From contig NZ_NVOY01000029.1 of the NCBI RefSeq assembly GCF_002551005.1, positions 22,262-86,261 of the forward strand: a stretch of DNA of 64,000 nt, written 5' to 3'. This stretch comes from Bacillus pseudomycoides. GTDB taxonomy: Bacteria; Bacillota; Bacilli; Bacillales; Bacillaceae_G. How positions within the stretch are numbered: position 1 is the first letter of the stretch; each line of letters starts with the position of its first letter. This document shows, piece by piece, positions 33,919-42,746 of this stretch. A program made the position numbers and the translations under genes. Under the pieces are notes generated by a model that searched no databases, was not told the DNA's origin, and saw only the letters and a program-made list of their open reading frames with translations.

Positions 33919-35324
33919 ACACAATAAAACAATAAGGTAACTGTCGTTCCCTCTTGTTCTTTGCTGTCTATCATAATACGTCCATTGTATTTTTCTACAA
34001 GGCGCTTTGCGATGGAAAGTCCTAATCCATTTCCACCTTGTTTTCGGCTTCTTGCTTTGTCGACTCGGTAAAAACGATTTAGTACATATGGCAAATCAGA
34101 CTCTGGTATTCCGACTCCGTGATCTGTAATGGTAATCTTAATTTTCTCTTCTTCTACCTCGCTTTGCAAGCAAATGTATTTTTCATGTTCTTTTGTATAT
34201 TTGATCGCATTATCTAGTATAATAACTAAAATTTGTTCGAGATAAGAAGCTGGAATAGAAACACTTGCACGATTCGCATGTAATTGTCTCTCAAAGTGAA
34301 AGTTCGCATGCAGCAATTCGAAATTTTGCGTAACTTGTTCTATTACTGAATTTACATGTACAGGGTCGGCTGCAAGAGGATACATTTGTTCCGATTCTGC
34401 CCGGGATAATTCTAATAACTCTGACACAAGCTTATTGAGACGATCTACTTCTTTTAAGCTGGAATCTAACGACTTTTGTAATATAGCAGGGTCATCTTTT
34501 CCCCAGCGATTTAACATAGAGAGATGTCCTTGTATAATCGCAAGTGGTGTGCGTAATTCATGGGATGCATCTTCAACGAATTGCTTTTGTTGCATAAAAG
34601 ATGTTTCTAAATTGTCCATTAGCTCATTAAAAAGCAATCCGAGTTTGGCAAATTCATCATTGTTTTCGTGAATTGGTACCCTTTCTTTTAATCCATTTGT
34701 CTTAATTTTGTTCATCGTATCTGTAATAGCTTGCACACTTAATAGAAGTTGCTTCGCAAGAATGGTACCGCCTAAAAAGCTAAGAAGCAATCCCCCTATA
34801 CCGGCAGCGATCATAACAAGAAAAATAAGCTTCATTAAATGATCAAAAGCTTCAAAGTTTTGTGCAACTTCAATTGTGCCAGTAAATGTACGTGTTGTAA
34901 TCGGCATGCGCTGTACAAATATTCTATCTTCAAGATGCCTTTTCATAGAAGTTTCAGGTCGATCGACGTGCTTTGGCTTAACTAAATTCGGTTTAAAGTC
35001 ACGTGAAACAGAGACAAGTTCCTTTCCTTTTGCATCCAAAATTCGAATCATTTGATGTTTATCATTTATAGTTGCAAGAAAATCCTTACTGTTTTCAATC
35101 ATATCTGCAGAAAAATTTGTATTCTCATTCTTAAAATAAGCTTCTATTTCTGTTACTTGCCTGTTAATTTGCTTTTTTTCATAATCAAACGTCCAATGGT
35201 CAATAATCACATATTGTAAAATATTATATAAAAAGAATAAAACAAATATTAATGTGCTGGACCATAGTGTTAATTTCCATTTTACAGGAAGATTCCGGAT
35301 GCGATTTCTTAATTGCTTCATCAT
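33903..35324 (-). CDS. sensor histidine kinase (ArlS/YkoH-like)
   Basis: 473 residues. Two membrane segments (about 16-40 and 165-187) enclose an extracytoplasmic domain of about 120 residues; a HAMP domain follows. The phosphorylated His is in EDASHELRTPLAIIQGHLS, and the ATPase domain has DNAIKYT, DHGVGIPE and GGNGLGLSIAKRL. Its ATG overlaps the TGA of the response regulator, so they are coupled. Domain layout resembles B. subtilis YkoH and S. aureus ArlS. The signal is unknown. Confidence 0.92.
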   Translation of the reverse strand: MMKQLRNRIRNLPVKWKLTLWSSTLIFVLFFLYNILQYVIIDHWTFDYEKKQINRQVTEIEAYFKNENTNFSADMIENSKDFLATINDKHQMIRILDAKGKELVSVSRDFKPNLVKPKHVDRPETSMKRHLEDRIFVQRMPITTRTFTGTIEVAQNFEAFDHLMKLIFLVMIAAGIGGLLLSFLGGTILAKQLLLSVQAITDTMNKIKTNGLKERVPIHENNDEFAKLGLLFNELMDNLETSFMQQKQFVEDASHELRTPLAIIQGHLSMLNRWGKDDPAILQKSLDSSLKEVDRLNKLVSELLELSRAESEQMYPLAADPVHVNSVIEQVTQNFELLHANFHFERQLHANRASVSIPASYLEQILVIILDNAIKYTKEHEKYICLQSEVEEEKIKITITDHGVGIPESDLPYVLNRFYRVDKARSRKQGGNGLGLSIAKRLVEKYNGRIMIDSKEQEGTTVTLLFYCVKSEK

Positions 35325-35989
35325 CGCATCACATATCCTACGCCTCTGACAGTTTGTATATACGTTTCTTTGTCTTGGCTATTCAATTTATTACGTAAAT
35401 AACGTACATAAACGTCTACTATATTCGTCTCTACCACTGCATTGTATCCCCAGACATGCTCTAAGAGCATGTCTCTTGTCAATACACGATTAATATTTTT
35501 CATAAACATCATAAGCAACTCGAATTCTTTATTTGTTAACTCGATTATCTCTTCTGTTTTATGTAAAGTTCGAGACTCTACATCGAGTTCTAAATCTTTA
35601 AATCTTAAAAGAAGTTTATTTTCTTCTTTTTGATTTCGTCTCAAAATCACACGCATTCTTGCTAATAATTCTTCAATGGCAAAAGGCTTTGGTAAGTAAT
35701 CATCTGCACCGCTATCTAATCCGGTTACACGATCCATAATACTATCACGAGCTGTTAACATAATAATAGGTGTTTCTTTTGTTGCACGTAATCGGCGGCA
35801 TACTTCAATTCCGTTAAGGCCAGGAAGCATTAAATCAAGAAGAATGATGTCATAATTATGCTCAATAGCTGATTCTAACCCTTTTCTTCCATCATATACA
35901 ACATCTATTGCATATCCTTCATATTTTAGTTCTAGCTCTAAAAATTCCGCTAAACTTTCTTCATCTTCAATAATTAAAATACGTTGCAA
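35321..35989 (-). CDS. OmpR-family response regulator (ArlR/YkoG-like)
   Basis: 222 residues from a TTG at 35989, which lies eight bases after AGGAGT; a GTG three codons upstream overlaps that ribosome site. Receiver domain with LIIEDEE, DIILLDLMLPGLNGIE (phosphoacceptor Asp), LTARDS and KPFAIEEL; winged helix with LTNKEFELLMMF, VDVYVRYLRNKL and TVRGVGYVMR. Forms a three-gene run with the membrane protein at 36001 and the kinase. Confidence 0.92.
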   Translation of the reverse strand: MQRILIIEDEESLAEFLELELKYEGYAIDVVYDGRKGLESAIEHNYDIILLDLMLPGLNGIEVCRRLRATKETPIIMLTARDSIMDRVTGLDSGADDYLPKPFAIEELLARMRVILRRNQKEENKLLLRFKDLELDVESRTLHKTEEIIELTNKEFELLMMFMKNINRVLTRDMLLEHVWGYNAVVETNIVDVYVRYLRNKLNSQDKETYIQTVRGVGYVMR

Positions 35990-36000
35990 TATTATCACTC

Positions 36001-36531
36001 CTATACAGTAAGGTGAACGAGTAATCCAATTCCAAATATAATAGCCACAATTTGATGTGCTTTACGATACGCTATATATTTTTTCTTATCTTTCAGTTTG
36101 TGTAATAGTATACCTGCTATAGCGACAAGAACTAATCCTATGAAAGTGAAAATCCCACTATAAATTCGAATCATATGGCGGCTACCTACTAATAAAAAAT
36201 AGATCCCATGACTAGTAGCGACAGCAAAAACTGCATACCCAATCAACATATGATACTGCTTGAATAACATATAAAGTTCTTTTGTATATTTGGCAACAGT
36301 CATTTTCTTTTTGTGCAAAAATAACCAAATATTACGAAATAACCATAAGGAACCAGCCGCAATTGCTCCGTATTCTGCAAGGGACCCAAGATTTTTATTC
36401 AATCCTTTTAATGCCATTTGATTTCCTACCATAAAATCAAACACTAACATTGTAACACTAAACGCAATAATACAGGCCCCTATAATTTTTATGGTCACAT
36501 GAAAAAATTGATTGAGTACGCCTCTTGACAT
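36001..36531 (-). CDS. ferric-reductase-like membrane protein, four to five segments
   Basis: 176 residues. Hydrophobic segments include IIGACIIAFSVTMLVFDF, LIGYAVFAVATSHGIYFLLV, IFTFIGLVLVAIAGILL and IVAIIFGIGLLVHLTV. Histidines at the segment edges (YHMLIG, TSHG, KAHQI, LVHL) are placed as in haem-b-binding ferric-reductase-like membrane proteins. ATG preceded by GAGGGGGATCAAA. It stands 11 bases ahead of the response regulator, so it is probably co-regulated with the pair and may be a sensor accessory or a redox target. Confidence 0.65.
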   Translation of the reverse strand: MSRGVLNQFFHVTIKIIGACIIAFSVTMLVFDFMVGNQMALKGLNKNLGSLAEYGAIAAGSLWLFRNIWLFLHKKKMTVAKYTKELYMLFKQYHMLIGYAVFAVATSHGIYFLLVGSRHMIRIYSGIFTFIGLVLVAIAGILLHKLKDKKKYIAYRKAHQIVAIIFGIGLLVHLTV

Positions 36532-36964
36532 TTTGATCCCCCTCTTCCTGTAATTATGTAAAGTAATTATTTGTTAATATTTTAACCATAAAAATGGAAA
36601 AGAAAATGAAAGGAAGATTAAAATTAGATGAGAAAATGCACAGTCGCTTCTTAAAGAAGCGAGGAGGATGGAAATCACTAAGTATCTTGACATGGATAAA
36701 AAATTGAAGAGTTTTTAATTAATTTGCTAGATAAAATATAATGAAAAAAGAGTAAAAGAATCTTTCTAATCAAAGACTAGTTCTCTTACTCCTATGTGCT
36801 TATACACATAACGAACATATTTTTTGTATAAATCCATTTTGATTTTTCAACATTTGAGTTTCAGCTATGTAAAGGTAACCTGCACTCATTTTTTCTCTAT
36901 GTTTTATCGTTACATGAGGTAGGGAGATGCTCTGTATGACCTCTCACAAATGTTTGTTTTTCAA
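36532..36964. other. intergenic region with repeat element
   Basis: Contains the promoter region of the membrane protein gene, a CGCTTCTT/AAGAAGCG palindrome (36645-36661) and an interspersed element (36827-36945). No convincing gene. Confidence 0.55.
36827..36945 (+). repeat. interspersed element, copy A
   Basis: Shares TATAAATCCATTTT, CCTGCACTC and GATGCTCT in order with copy B at 44847-45000. A stem ATGTAA (36867) / TTACAT (36910) encloses CCTGCACTC; the same stem in copy B has different, complementary bases. Confidence 0.6.
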
Positions 36965-38692
36965 TTAAGAAGTTTGTGAAATTGGTAAGTGGATTTTCAC
37001 TGAAGTCCCTATTCCAACCTTACTCGTTATATGGATTCTTCCTTGATGACGTTCAATAATTTTATAGCTAATCATTAAACCAATACCCGTTCCTTTTTCT
37101 TTCGTGCTATAAAAAGGTTCTCCAAGTTTTATAATTCTTTCTTCTGGAATACCAATCCCCTCATCTGAAATACAAATCATGACCTCATTGTCACTTGTTT
37201 TCTTAGCAGTAATTATGATGTTTCCTCCACTTGGCATTGCTTCAATAGAATTTTGTAAAACGTTTATAAATACTTGCTTTAACTGTTTTTCGCAACAATC
37301 AATATATAAGAAGTTAGGATCTGGTTGGAATGTGATATGAATATTTGTCATAATTGCTTTTGTGTTAATTAATGACACAACATTTTCTAATATAAAATAA
37401 AGATTCTTGTTTTCAAAAGAGGTTATTTCAGGTTTCGCAATCGATAAAAACTCATGAATAATAGATTCAATACGCTCAATTTCAGAAATCATCAAGGGAA
37501 AATAATCTGTATCATTTTTCATTTGAATTTGTAATAATTGTATAAACCCTTTAATGACAGTTAAAGGATTTCGTACTTCATGTGCAACACCTGCGGCAAG
37601 TTGACTGACCGCGTCTAATGTGTCTGATTTATTTAATAGTTCGGCTGTTTTCCTTCGTTCGGTAATATCACGAACAATAATCATAATTTTATCTGTTAAA
37701 AGCGGTAAACATCGTGCTTCAAAATAATACATACTATCGTGCATCGGTAAAGAGTAGTCTACAATTTCTATGGAATGATTTTGTTGTACTTTTACAATTG
37801 CTTCTTGTAACTGATCGGCAACATCAGAAGGCAAAACATCTTGAAACTTTTTCCCCATAAATTCATCAATAGGCACATAAAATTTTGCTGGACACCCAGC
37901 CTTATAATCAACAATTGTTCCATCAAAATTTGTTAAAAAGCATAAATCTGGAAGTGCTTTAAAAATTAATTCTAACTCTGAGGATTTTTGAATGAGCTCC
38001 TCTTCAATCTTTTTTCGATGTGTAATATCCACGCCAATTGCCCAGTAGCTATATCCAGGAGCAGGAAATTCCTTTGATAGGTTTGACCACATAATTGTTT
38101 TCTTATCACCATTTTTACAAGTAAGCGTCATTTCCCAATCACGAAAGTTTTTACCGCGTATAGAAAATTCATGTAGCATTTGATTCCGATACACTTCATC
38201 AGGATAAAGAAGCTCTAATGCGCGAGGATTTTTAACAATTTCAGCTGCACTATACCCTGTTACTAGTTCGCATTCTCGATTCCATATCGCAAGAGTACCT
38301 TCTTCAGTAAATGCATCAACCATCACAGGCATGTTTTGTAAAATAGTATATAGATTTTCCGCAGGTATCGATTGATTCTCCTGTAGTTCGTGTAATTTAT
38401 TCATTCCTAAATTGGTCATAAGTGCTGCAAGAGATTTAAAATATATGGTGCAAGAATCAATATGATTGTGAGGAGAAAAGATGATGAAATCACCAATCTT
38501 ATGTTCGTTAATCATAATTGGGACATGAATGTTTGTATGTATGTCAGTGGATTGTATGCCGTAATTAAATATGATCTCTCCATTGCAATCACGAAGTTGA
38601 TGTGAAGTATGTGTTAAAAAATAAAATTGTTCTGCCATTTTCTGTATTTCTTTAATATCAATTAGCTCTGTAAGCCGGTACATATCCTCCAA
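36965..38692 (-). CDS. PAS-domain histidine kinase with PocR-like sensor
   Basis: About 575 residues, soluble. Residues 1-110 (ELIDIKEIQKMAEQFYFLTH, LRDCNGEIIFN) resemble a PocR ligand-binding domain. Two PAS domains follow (about 120-235 and 240-345). The phosphorylated His is in LAAGVAHEVRNPLTVIKGFIQLLQ, and the ATPase shows QNSIEAM, DEGIGIPEE and GTGIGLMISYKI. The kinase core resembles sporulation/YkrQ-type orphan kinases of bacilli, and no regulator gene is adjacent. Start is TTG 38692 or ATG 38683; GGAGG sits between them. Confidence 0.85.
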   Translation of the reverse strand: MEDMYRLTELIDIKEIQKMAEQFYFLTHTSHQLRDCNGEIIFNYGIQSTDIHTNIHVPIMINEHKIGDFIIFSPHNHIDSCTIYFKSLAALMTNLGMNKLHELQENQSIPAENLYTILQNMPVMVDAFTEEGTLAIWNRECELVTGYSAAEIVKNPRALELLYPDEVYRNQMLHEFSIRGKNFRDWEMTLTCKNGDKKTIMWSNLSKEFPAPGYSYWAIGVDITHRKKIEEELIQKSSELELIFKALPDLCFLTNFDGTIVDYKAGCPAKFYVPIDEFMGKKFQDVLPSDVADQLQEAIVKVQQNHSIEIVDYSLPMHDSMYYFEARCLPLLTDKIMIIVRDITERRKTAELLNKSDTLDAVSQLAAGVAHEVRNPLTVIKGFIQLLQIQMKNDTDYFPLMISEIERIESIIHEFLSIAKPEITSFENKNLYFILENVVSLINTKAIMTNIHITFQPDPNFLYIDCCEKQLKQVFINVLQNSIEAMPSGGNIIITAKKTSDNEVMICISDEGIGIPEERIIKLGEPFYSTKEKGTGIGLMISYKIIERHQGRIHITSKVGIGTSVKIHLPISQTS

Positions 38693-38835
38693 CCCCTATT
38701 TTTGTAATTCTAATGTAGCTATTAATTTTTCAATTATGTTTAATTTTTAAATTTATCCAACTTTTCCATTATACGAATTAAATTCATCAAGGTACATAGA
38801 AAAATAGAGTTATTCATGAATTTTTTTATTTTTCA

Positions 38836-38884
38836 ACACGAAAAAAAGGACAAATTTTGTCGATATTTGTCCTTTTTTTCGTGT
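38836..38884 (-). terminator. terminator of the HAD gene
   Basis: 20-bp perfect stem starting ACACGAAAAAAAGGACAAAT with a 9-base loop. Confidence 0.85.
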
Positions 38885-38976
38885 GTAACTAGTGTGAAAT
38901 TTAAGTAATTGGATTAATAAGAGCATTTTTGATACTTTCATCATTTTTCGACCGCGGTCTAACTAGCAAAATAACT

Positions 38977-39831
38977 TCAGCCAATTATATAACGGCGAAG
39001 GGCATGAGCAACACCATGATCATCATTTGTAAGTGTTTTGTAACGACAAATTGCTTGAATCTCTTTCACTGCATTTCCCATTGCAATTGATATATTTGCC
39101 TTTTCCATCATAGACATATCATTTAAACCATCACCAATTGCGACGGTATGTTCTTTTAATATTCCTAAATGATTTGCTAGTGTATATAATCCGTTCCCTT
39201 TTTGAGCATGAATATGATTTATTTCAAGATTGTGCCAGTAAGATGCCGTAATCGATAGCTCCTCGTTATTTATAAATTGCGTTTTTAATACCTTTAATTT
39301 TTCCCTTTGATACGAGAATGGGAGAATTTTATGAATGTAAATTGGCGCTGAAAATAGCGATTTGCAGCTTTCGATTGGTTTCGTTTCAGTATGCTGTAAA
39401 TATAATGCTGCTATTTGTTTCAGTTCTTCTTCATCAGCGTGTATATCAGAATTTATGATTAAATTCATCTCAAGTTCAATCGTTTTTTCTCCGTATTCTG
39501 GGATATACACCCCTTGATCTGTATACAATTGATAAAATATATTTTTTTCTTCTAAATAATTAACAATCTCTTCTGCATGTTTATTTGCAATCGGATATCG
39601 TTGTAACATTTCATTATCTAAATACAAAATCGCACCGTTTTCTGCAATGATTGGACATTTTAAATGGGCTTCATGAAGAAGTTTTTGAACATCTGTCATA
39701 GAGCGTCCTGTACAAATCGCAACGACATGTCCTTTTTCTTGACACTTTTTAATAGCTGTCGCATTTTCCACACTAATTACCTTCTTTGATGTAAGAAGAG
39801 TGCCGTCTAAATCAATTGCAATAAGTTTCAT
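38977..39831 (-). CDS. HAD-superfamily phosphatase, Cof type
   Basis: 284 residues. Motif I IAIDLDGTLL, motif II CTGRS, Lys in the HAQKGNGL segment and motif IV AIGDGLNDMSMMEKA. The C2 cap is typical of Cof/YidA-type sugar-phosphate or flavin phosphatases; substrate unknown. A possible Fur-box-like sequence lies about 150 bases upstream. Alone on its transcript as far as can be seen. Confidence 0.9.
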   Translation of the reverse strand: MKLIAIDLDGTLLTSKKVISVENATAIKKCQEKGHVVAICTGRSMTDVQKLLHEAHLKCPIIAENGAILYLDNEMLQRYPIANKHAEEIVNYLEEKNIFYQLYTDQGVYIPEYGEKTIELEMNLIINSDIHADEEELKQIAALYLQHTETKPIESCKSLFSAPIYIHKILPFSYQREKLKVLKTQFINNEELSITASYWHNLEINHIHAQKGNGLYTLANHLGILKEHTVAIGDGLNDMSMMEKANISIAMGNAVKEIQAICRYKTLTNDDHGVAHALRRYIIG

Positions 39832-39979
39832 TACTATTCCCTACTTTCGTTTCTATATATGCAATAAATGATATCGTTCTCATATGCAACATCATAGTTA
39901 TAATGTATGAAACGCATTTCAGGTCAAGCGAAAACATGTATTATGCAAAATTTTTATATTCTTTACATATAAAAAGTAT

Positions 39980-39998
39980 GAAAATGATTGTTATTATC
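39980..39998. promoter_or_regulatory. Fur-box-like sequence
   Basis: Matches 16 of 19 positions of GATAATGATTATCATTATC, in the gap between the HAD gene and the DUF1540 gene. Confidence 0.4.
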
Positions 39999-40015
39999 AA
40001 TAATATACATAAGAC

Positions 40016-40043
40016 AAGGGTAACCTGCATTGTGGCTACCCTT
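40016..40043 (-). terminator. possible terminator of the DUF1540 gene
   Basis: Stem AAGGGTAACC / GGCTACCCTT with one mismatch; T tail is weak. Confidence 0.45.
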
Positions 40044-40049
40044 AGAAAC

Positions 40050-40205
40050 TTAAACTTCTGGTATAAATGTTTTGCAATCTGTTTCTTTACTATCAGATGC
40101 TTCTTTCCCTGTATGACTTATCACATAAATGGATTCAGCATTGCACTTATTTCCATTTCCCCAATATTTGCAGTTGTTTACTTCACAAAGAACATCTTGA
40201 GCCAT
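40050..40205 (-). CDS. DUF1540 small Cys-rich protein
   Basis: 51 residues: starts MAQDVLCEVNNCKYWGNGNK, with Cys at positions 7, 12, 21 and 44 in the DUF1540 pattern (CxVxxCxYW, then C in NKCNAESI, and TDCKTF), probably a small metal-binding domain. ATG at 40205 follows AAAGGAGGTG. That ribosome site is inside a 12-bp inverted repeat (40207-40258), so translation may be gated. Confidence 0.8.
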   Translation of the reverse strand: MAQDVLCEVNNCKYWGNGNKCNAESIYVISHTGKEASDSKETDCKTFIPEV

Positions 40206-40206
40206 C

Positions 40207-40258
40207 GTATGACACCTCCTTTATTATCTAGTATGAACAGCTTTGAGAGGTGTCATAC
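40207..40258 (-). promoter_or_regulatory. inverted repeat that can sequester the DUF1540 ribosome site
   Basis: GTATGACACCTC and GAGGTGTCATAC, perfect 12-base arms, 28-base loop. On the RNA, the downstream arm contains the GGAGGTG ribosome site. Confidence 0.6.
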
Positions 40259-40276
40259 TGTTTCTTATCCGTTCAC

Positions 40277-41500
40277 TTAGAAAGATAATGGTAATTCTTC
40301 TACAGAGCGCATTAAATAATTACCACTCCATTTTATGTCTTCTCTTCTTCCTTTTAATTCAAGACCTGGCATACGATGTAATAAAGTAGGAATTGCAATT
40401 TTCGCTTCTAAACGAGCTAGCGGTGCACCAAGACAGAAATGACTGCCATGGCCAAAAGCAATATGACGGTTATTTTTTCTTGTAATATCAAATATATGAG
40501 CATTTGGAAATATCTTTTCATCACGGTTCGCAGAGGCCAAGGAAATAATCACCTCATTCTTCGGTTGAATATTTTGACTATGTAATGTAAATGATTCTGA
40601 CGCCCAGCGCATAGTCGTTAATTCAACTGGACTGTAAAATCGTAACGACTCCTCAATTGCTGAATCAATCAAATCTGGATTTTGCCGTAGAAGTTGTAAC
40701 TGATTAGGATGTTCAAGCAATGCTAACGTCATATTTGTGATTAAATTGACAGTTGTTTCATGGCCAGCGACGATAAGTAGCATAACCATTGAATATAATT
40801 CCGGAGCACTTAATTTTGTTCCTTCACTTTCTGCTTGTATTAATGCACTGACTAAATCGTCTGAAGGGTTTTCTCGTTTTTTATCTACTAAATATCGCAA
40901 ATAATCAATGAATTCACCTAATTTTTTATCCATTTCTTGCATAGCTTCTGACGTTTCTGGAGAATCTATAACCGCATGTGACCAAACTCTAAATTTATCT
41001 CGATCTTCTTGAGGGATACCAAGCATCTCACTAATCACAATAATTGGCAGTGGGAAAGCATAATCGTTTACGAGGTTTATAGTGTGCTGATGTTCTACTT
41101 TGTCTAGTAAACTATCAGCAATGGATTGAATATTATTTTTTAGCTGTAGAATCATCTGCGGAGTAAACGCCTTTTGAACAAGGGATCGTAGGCGACTATG
41201 GTCAGGTGGATCAAAGTTCAACATATGTTTTCTTAAAAGCTCTCCATTTTCTAGTGTAAAAGAGGCTTCAAATTCTTCTTTACTAAATACATTTTCAGCA
41301 TTTTTCAGTAAACGTGCATCTTTTAATAAACTAACTGCATCTTCATATCTTGTAATGAGCCAAGCGTTGGGATATACCTGATAAACAGGATGCGATGCAC
41401 GTAACTCTTTATAAATGTCATATGCTTCATGTTTAAAAGCAGCTGAAGTTAATTGGATCTCAGGCAATGTATTACGATTCATTTCGTTATTTGAAGACAT
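40277..41500 (-). CDS. cytochrome P450
   Basis: 407 residues from the ATG at 41500; GGAGG eight bases upstream (the longer frame from 41554 reads through that region). I-helix AGHETTVNLI with the acid/Thr pair, ExxR in EESLRFYSP, and haem-binding FGHGSHFCLGAPLARLEA with the axial Cys. Soluble class I bacterial P450, likely CYP107/109-like. The substrate and redox partners are not indicated by neighbours. The gene is followed by the hairpin and DUF1540 gene. Confidence 0.93.
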   Translation of the reverse strand: MSSNNEMNRNTLPEIQLTSAAFKHEAYDIYKELRASHPVYQVYPNAWLITRYEDAVSLLKDARLLKNAENVFSKEEFEASFTLENGELLRKHMLNFDPPDHSRLRSLVQKAFTPQMILQLKNNIQSIADSLLDKVEHQHTINLVNDYAFPLPIIVISEMLGIPQEDRDKFRVWSHAVIDSPETSEAMQEMDKKLGEFIDYLRYLVDKKRENPSDDLVSALIQAESEGTKLSAPELYSMVMLLIVAGHETTVNLITNMTLALLEHPNQLQLLRQNPDLIDSAIEESLRFYSPVELTTMRWASESFTLHSQNIQPKNEVIISLASANRDEKIFPNAHIFDITRKNNRHIAFGHGSHFCLGAPLARLEAKIAIPTLLHRMPGLELKGRREDIKWSGNYLMRSVEELPLSF

Positions 41501-41620
41501 ACCTCCAACCTCCATCTTTAGAAATATTTGGTGACCACAGCACCTAATGACCATTATAACGTATTGAATTTTATGAGAGTTGAGAAAATTATAACTAAAC
41601 CTCTTCTTTTATATTGAAAT

Positions 41621-41835
41621 AAAAAAAGTCCGTTATACATAACGGATTCAGAGTGTAGACAAACTCCTTTTCTTTATAAGAGGTAGTTGAAGAAATAGAG
41701 ATTCTCTCTTCTCCACCACAAAATATGGGTTTTAATTAAAGTTAAAGAAACTAAATATAGAATCCAATAATAATGATAAAAACGGCTGCCGACTTTGTCG
41801 ACAGCCTGAGTCCGTTATACATAACGGACTTTTTT
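41621..41835. repeat. MITE-like element with inverted ends
   Basis: Left end AAAAAAAG plus TCCGTTATACATAACGGA (41629-41646); right end is the same 18-mer (41811-41828) plus CTTTTTTT. Each 18-mer is itself a hairpin (TCCGTTAT/ATAACGGA), so the ends match as inverted repeats at 24 of 26 positions. Inside is a stem GGCTGCCGAC / GTCGACAGCC (41784-41806), probably used as terminator of the lipoprotein gene. No ORF inside. Confidence 0.6.
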
Positions 41836-41846
41836 TCAGGCTATAT

Positions 41847-42296
41847 TTACTTACCTAAATTTTGAATCTTATTTTTTAAATCTTGAATTTGTTGAACTGT
41901 CTGCATAAGCTCCGAGTTCTTGAATTGTTCTACATCCATTTTCCCTTCTTCTACCTTCTTCATAGTTGTATCAATTAATCCATTTAACTTTTCATTATAT
42001 CCAACAAGTTGCTGATGAATATCCTTTGCTACATCAGGAGGTGTCAAATCATTAAAAGCTGAAATATCCTTTTGGATTTCTCTGAGTCTAGTTTCTAATT
42101 CTTTGCGGGCAGCACTATCGTTGATTGCTTTTTCTACTAATCCCGGCGCTTCATTTGCAAACGCACTCATTTCATTAACATAGTCTTTTGCCTTTTGAGC
42201 ATAGTCAATTGAATTCTTACCTTCTTCAATCATAGAGCATCCTGTTAAACCAATTACCATCATAAACAAGAATAACAAAGCTTTTTTTATCGTCAT
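41847..42296 (-). CDS. DUF6376-like lipoprotein
   Basis: 149 residues from the ATG at 42296 (GGGGAGA upstream). Lipobox LTGC after MTIKKALLFLFMMVIG; mature part begins CSMIEEGKNSIDYAQKAKDYV and is helical, with LEKxx-type heptads later (QQIQDLKNKIQN). Resembles short DUF6376 lipoproteins of bacilli. Function unknown; anchored on the outer face of the membrane. Confidence 0.75.
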   Translation of the reverse strand: MTIKKALLFLFMMVIGLTGCSMIEEGKNSIDYAQKAKDYVNEMSAFANEAPGLVEKAINDSAARKELETRLREIQKDISAFNDLTPPDVAKDIHQQLVGYNEKLNGLIDTTMKKVEEGKMDVEQFKNSELMQTVQQIQDLKNKIQNLGK

Positions 42297-42376
42297 TTTT
42301 TTATCTCCCCTAAATTCGTACAAATCCATCTATTTATTATTAACTTTTAGAAAATAAACGTCAAGTATATGACTTA

Positions 42377-42730
42377 CTACTCTAACTTTATTATGTTAGG
42401 CACATCTTCCTTTTCAAATGTTTTTGTGTATTTGTTTCCATCTGGAGTAACAAATAGTAAAGTAATTTTACCGCAAACACTGGAGTAAAATTGAAACTCC
42501 CCTTGTGAATTTGTGACAGCACGTTCTTTATTAGAGATTGAACCTTCATACACTTGTACATCAGATAACGGCTGTCCCTTATGATCTACCAAAACAGCTT
42601 TGATTTGAACGGAACTTGCTCTACAATCTAAATTATTTTCATGACTTATTTTATTATATGCTGCAATTCCGATTCCTAAAGTAACTATTACAATACATGT
42701 AAAAAAGACTACTATTCTTCTTCTTTTCAA
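42377..42730 (-). CDS. membrane-anchored carboxypeptidase-regulatory-like domain protein
   Basis: 117 residues. N-terminal hydrophobic anchor (RIVVFFTCIVIVTLGIGIAAY), then one beta-sandwich domain: VQIKAVLVDHKGQPLSDVQVY ... ERAVTNSQGEFQFYS, the pattern of CarboxypepD_reg/CNA-B-like domains. Two Cys (DCRASS, SSVCGKI) could form a disulfide. It lies 16 bases after the DUF817 gene, possibly same transcript. Confidence 0.7.
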   Translation of the reverse strand: MKRRRIVVFFTCIVIVTLGIGIAAYNKISHENNLDCRASSVQIKAVLVDHKGQPLSDVQVYEGSISNKERAVTNSQGEFQFYSSVCGKITLLFVTPDGNKYTKTFEKEDVPNIIKLE

Positions 42731-42746
42731 GACGGATCACCCTCTT

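Noticed and set aside
36669-36717. Small ATG frame after GCGAGGAGG on the plus strand
   Set aside because: The ribosome site touches the ATG (no spacing) and the product is 16 residues with no support.
38693-38835. Small gene between the PAS kinase and the HAD terminator
   Set aside because: No start with a ribosome site; AT-rich leader only.
39903-40280. 125-codon plus-strand frame
   Set aside because: Antisense to the convincing DUF1540 gene and its hairpin; composition is not protein-like.
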